Part shown: positions 32,797 to 33,703 of the stretch, piece after piece
Layout: each line of letters starts with the position of its first letter
How positions within the stretch are numbered: position 1 is the stretch's first letter
The notes under the pieces: model-generated
The model's input: the letters and a program-made list of their open reading frames with translations, nothing else
Database searches by the model: none
What the model was told of the DNA's origin: nothing
Source of the DNA: Bacteroidota bacterium
GTDB taxonomy: Bacteria > Bacteroidota > Bacteroidia > Flavobacteriales > Flavobacteriaceae
Length of the DNA: 33,703 nt
Assembly: GCA_949487855.1 (NCBI GenBank)
Contig: CATAMV010000045.1
Coordinates: 1-33,703 of the forward strand
Direction: 5' to 3'
Program-made: the position numbers and the translations under genes

Positions 32797-33703
32797 TTAC
32801 TGATTATAGAAATAAACGTTATCTAAGTATAATGCCGTGACATCACTTCCATCATTTTCATATATAAGTTGTCCTATTTTTGATTTTGGTGATAATGACA
32901 ATGGAATATCAATACTGCTCCAAGCATCACCTGCAAGACCTGCAGTTGGCACCGTATATTCTTGGGTGGTATCATCTCCACCGCCGTCTGCCCCATTGGC
33001 TCCAAAATCCTTGATTGTTACTTTTAATCTAGCACCTGAAGGTAACGTACCAGGGATAAACACATCAAAATGAAAATGTGTCATTTGCGAGCCATCAACT
33101 GTTGGGCTACCAAATTGATGTCCTACAAAGTTGAAGTTTTCGTAACTCAGAATGTTATCTCCATTTACATCAAAATCAGCAGAAGTAGTAGTCTGATAAG
33201 GCTCCCAATACCCATTATAAAAATCAACAGGTACATTTTCATATGCATCGCTAAAAATAGAAATAACATCTGCTGCTGCATGTGTTGGCGCATCTGGTAA
33301 ATCAAATCTTCCTAAAGAATTAATGGTCAACGATCCAGCAGCGTCAACACCATTTAGTGATGCAGTTATGGTTGCTTCTCCAGTTCCCACAACTGTAATT
33401 TCACCTGACTCGTTTACTTGAGCAACAAATGGATCTGATGTTTTAAAATCTAAATACCCAGGAGCAATAGCAGTCGTAACCACCGAACCGTCTCCTAAAG
33501 TAACTGTTTGTGTAACTCCAGTCGTTGTAATAACAGCATCAGTGTACGCAGTTTGCGTACTGTTTTCACCTCCAAATATTGAAGTCAAAGGTTGCGCAAC
33601 AAGGCCTAAATTCTCAAAGCGGATTTCATCAATCCATATGACGTATCCAAATCCAAATGTTGAACATGCACAAGCAGAAAAAGAAAACATTCCTTTTTCT
33701 TGA
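32797..33703 (-). CDS. Surface glycan-binding protein, C-terminal part (partial)
   Basis: 302 residues are visible and the frame is still open at the right edge, so the Met at 33690 is internal. Order: end of a beta-sandwich module (FGYVIWIDEIRFENLG), a bacterial Ig-like (Big_2-type) domain at about residues 40-130 (KTSDPFVAQVNESGEI and GTGEATITASLNG), then a second beta-sandwich of about 165 residues (from APTHAAADVISIFSDAYENV to ALYLDNVYFYNQ). That last module is a carbohydrate-binding type I associate with marine Flavobacteriia glycan-binding and GH16 proteins. No catalytic domain is visible. It is the most upstream gene of the locus seen here and probably follows susD; expected to bind laminarin at the cell surface. 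Confidence 0.8.
   Translation of the reverse strand, partial: QEKGMFSFSACACSTFGFGYVIWIDEIRFENLGLVAQPLTSIFGGENSTQTAYTDAVITTTGVTQTVTLGDGSVVTTAIAPGYLDFKTSDPFVAQVNESGEITVVGTGEATITASLNGVDAAGSLTINSLGRFDLPDAPTHAAADVISIFSDAYENVPVDFYNGYWEPYQTTTSADFDVNGDNILSYENFNFVGHQFGSPTVDGSQMTHFHFDVFIPGTLPSGARLKVTIKDFGANGADGGGDDTTQEYTVPTAGLAGDAWSSIDIPLSLSPKSKIGQLIYENDGSDVTALYLDNVYFYNQ

Larger units (their letters stand above)
21017..33703 (-). other. Laminarin (beta-1,3/1,6-glucan) utilisation locus, partial
   Basis: Eight co-directional genes run from the right edge: surface glycan-binding protein (cut), GH16, GH149-like phosphorylase, GH17, GH30, GPH-type symporter, second GH17, GH3. From the phosphorylase to GH3 the gaps are about 47, 4, 4, 10 and 21 bases, so this part is very likely one operon. 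GH16, GH17, GH30 and GH3 together are the known signature of laminarin loci in marine Flavobacteriia. SusC/SusD and regulator genes are not in the window; expected upstream of 33703. Confidence 0.85.

Noticed and set aside
33688-33690. Met at 33690 as start of the binding protein
   Set aside because: The frame remains open to the window edge (Q-E-K-G before it), and the sequence around it is the end of a folded domain, not a signal peptide.
1-33703. Mobile element, CRISPR array, tRNA or rRNA
   Set aside because: I found no transposase or integrase, no regularly spaced repeats, and no gap large enough and suitably structured for RNA genes; all non-coding gaps are below about 135 bases.

Overview
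The window looks like a chromosomal piece of a marine Flavobacteriaceae (Bacteroidota) species, probably Formosa-like. The evidence is the gene order prs-rplY-pth-ribF-serS, a fused acyltransferase of the ornithine/glycine-lipid type, Bacteroidota-style -7 boxes (TAnnTTTG) in front of several genes, Flavobacteriia-type MetRS and aspartokinase-like ACT proteins, and a laminarin (beta-1,3/1,6-glucan) utilisation locus. The DNA is AT-rich throughout. I see no tRNA, rRNA, insertion sequence, integrase or CRISPR array.

Bases 1 to about 20,500 are housekeeping. A plus-strand block holds the 3' end of prs, then rplY, a terminator, pth, ribF, serS, a DUF4286 gene, rsmA, mgtE and a 2-hydroxyacid dehydrogenase, most of them touching or overlapping. 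An orphan thioredoxin-type arsenate reductase-like gene follows. A minus-strand unit GNAT-aspartate kinase-bifunctional lipid acyltransferase is divergent from mfd. Next come a minus-strand ACT-domain protein and YraN, then a shortened metG, two tandem small membrane proteins, an HDAC-like deacetylase, a minus-strand CBS-ssb pair and an SDR-like gene. Tail-to-tail gene pairs repeatedly overlap or abut at their 3' ends.

Bases 20,504 to 33,703 are on the minus strand, so they read from the right edge leftwards. After a small lipoprotein of unknown function (20504-20980) lies the laminarin locus. In transcription order it has: the C-terminal part of a surface glycan-binding protein (cut by the window edge), GH16 lipoprotein, a large GH149-like beta-1,3-glucan phosphorylase, GH17 lipoprotein, GH30 lipoprotein, a GPH-type MFS symporter, a second GH17 without signal peptide, and GH3 lipoprotein with an EF-hand insert. 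SusC/SusD and any regulator are not in the window and would be expected upstream, past 33,703.

A coherent working model, inferred from signal sequences, is as follows. Surface binding protein and GH16 (the only lipoprotein here with a KDD-type surface-export signal) bind and cut laminarin. Periplasmic GH17, GH30 and GH3 trim backbone and beta-1,6 branches. The MFS symporter imports oligosaccharides. Cytoplasmic GH17 and the phosphorylase finish them, the latter yielding glucose-1-phosphate. This dual periplasmic/cytoplasmic route, the EF-hand insert in GH3, and a 38-bp perfect palindrome between the binding protein and GH16 are the most interesting items.
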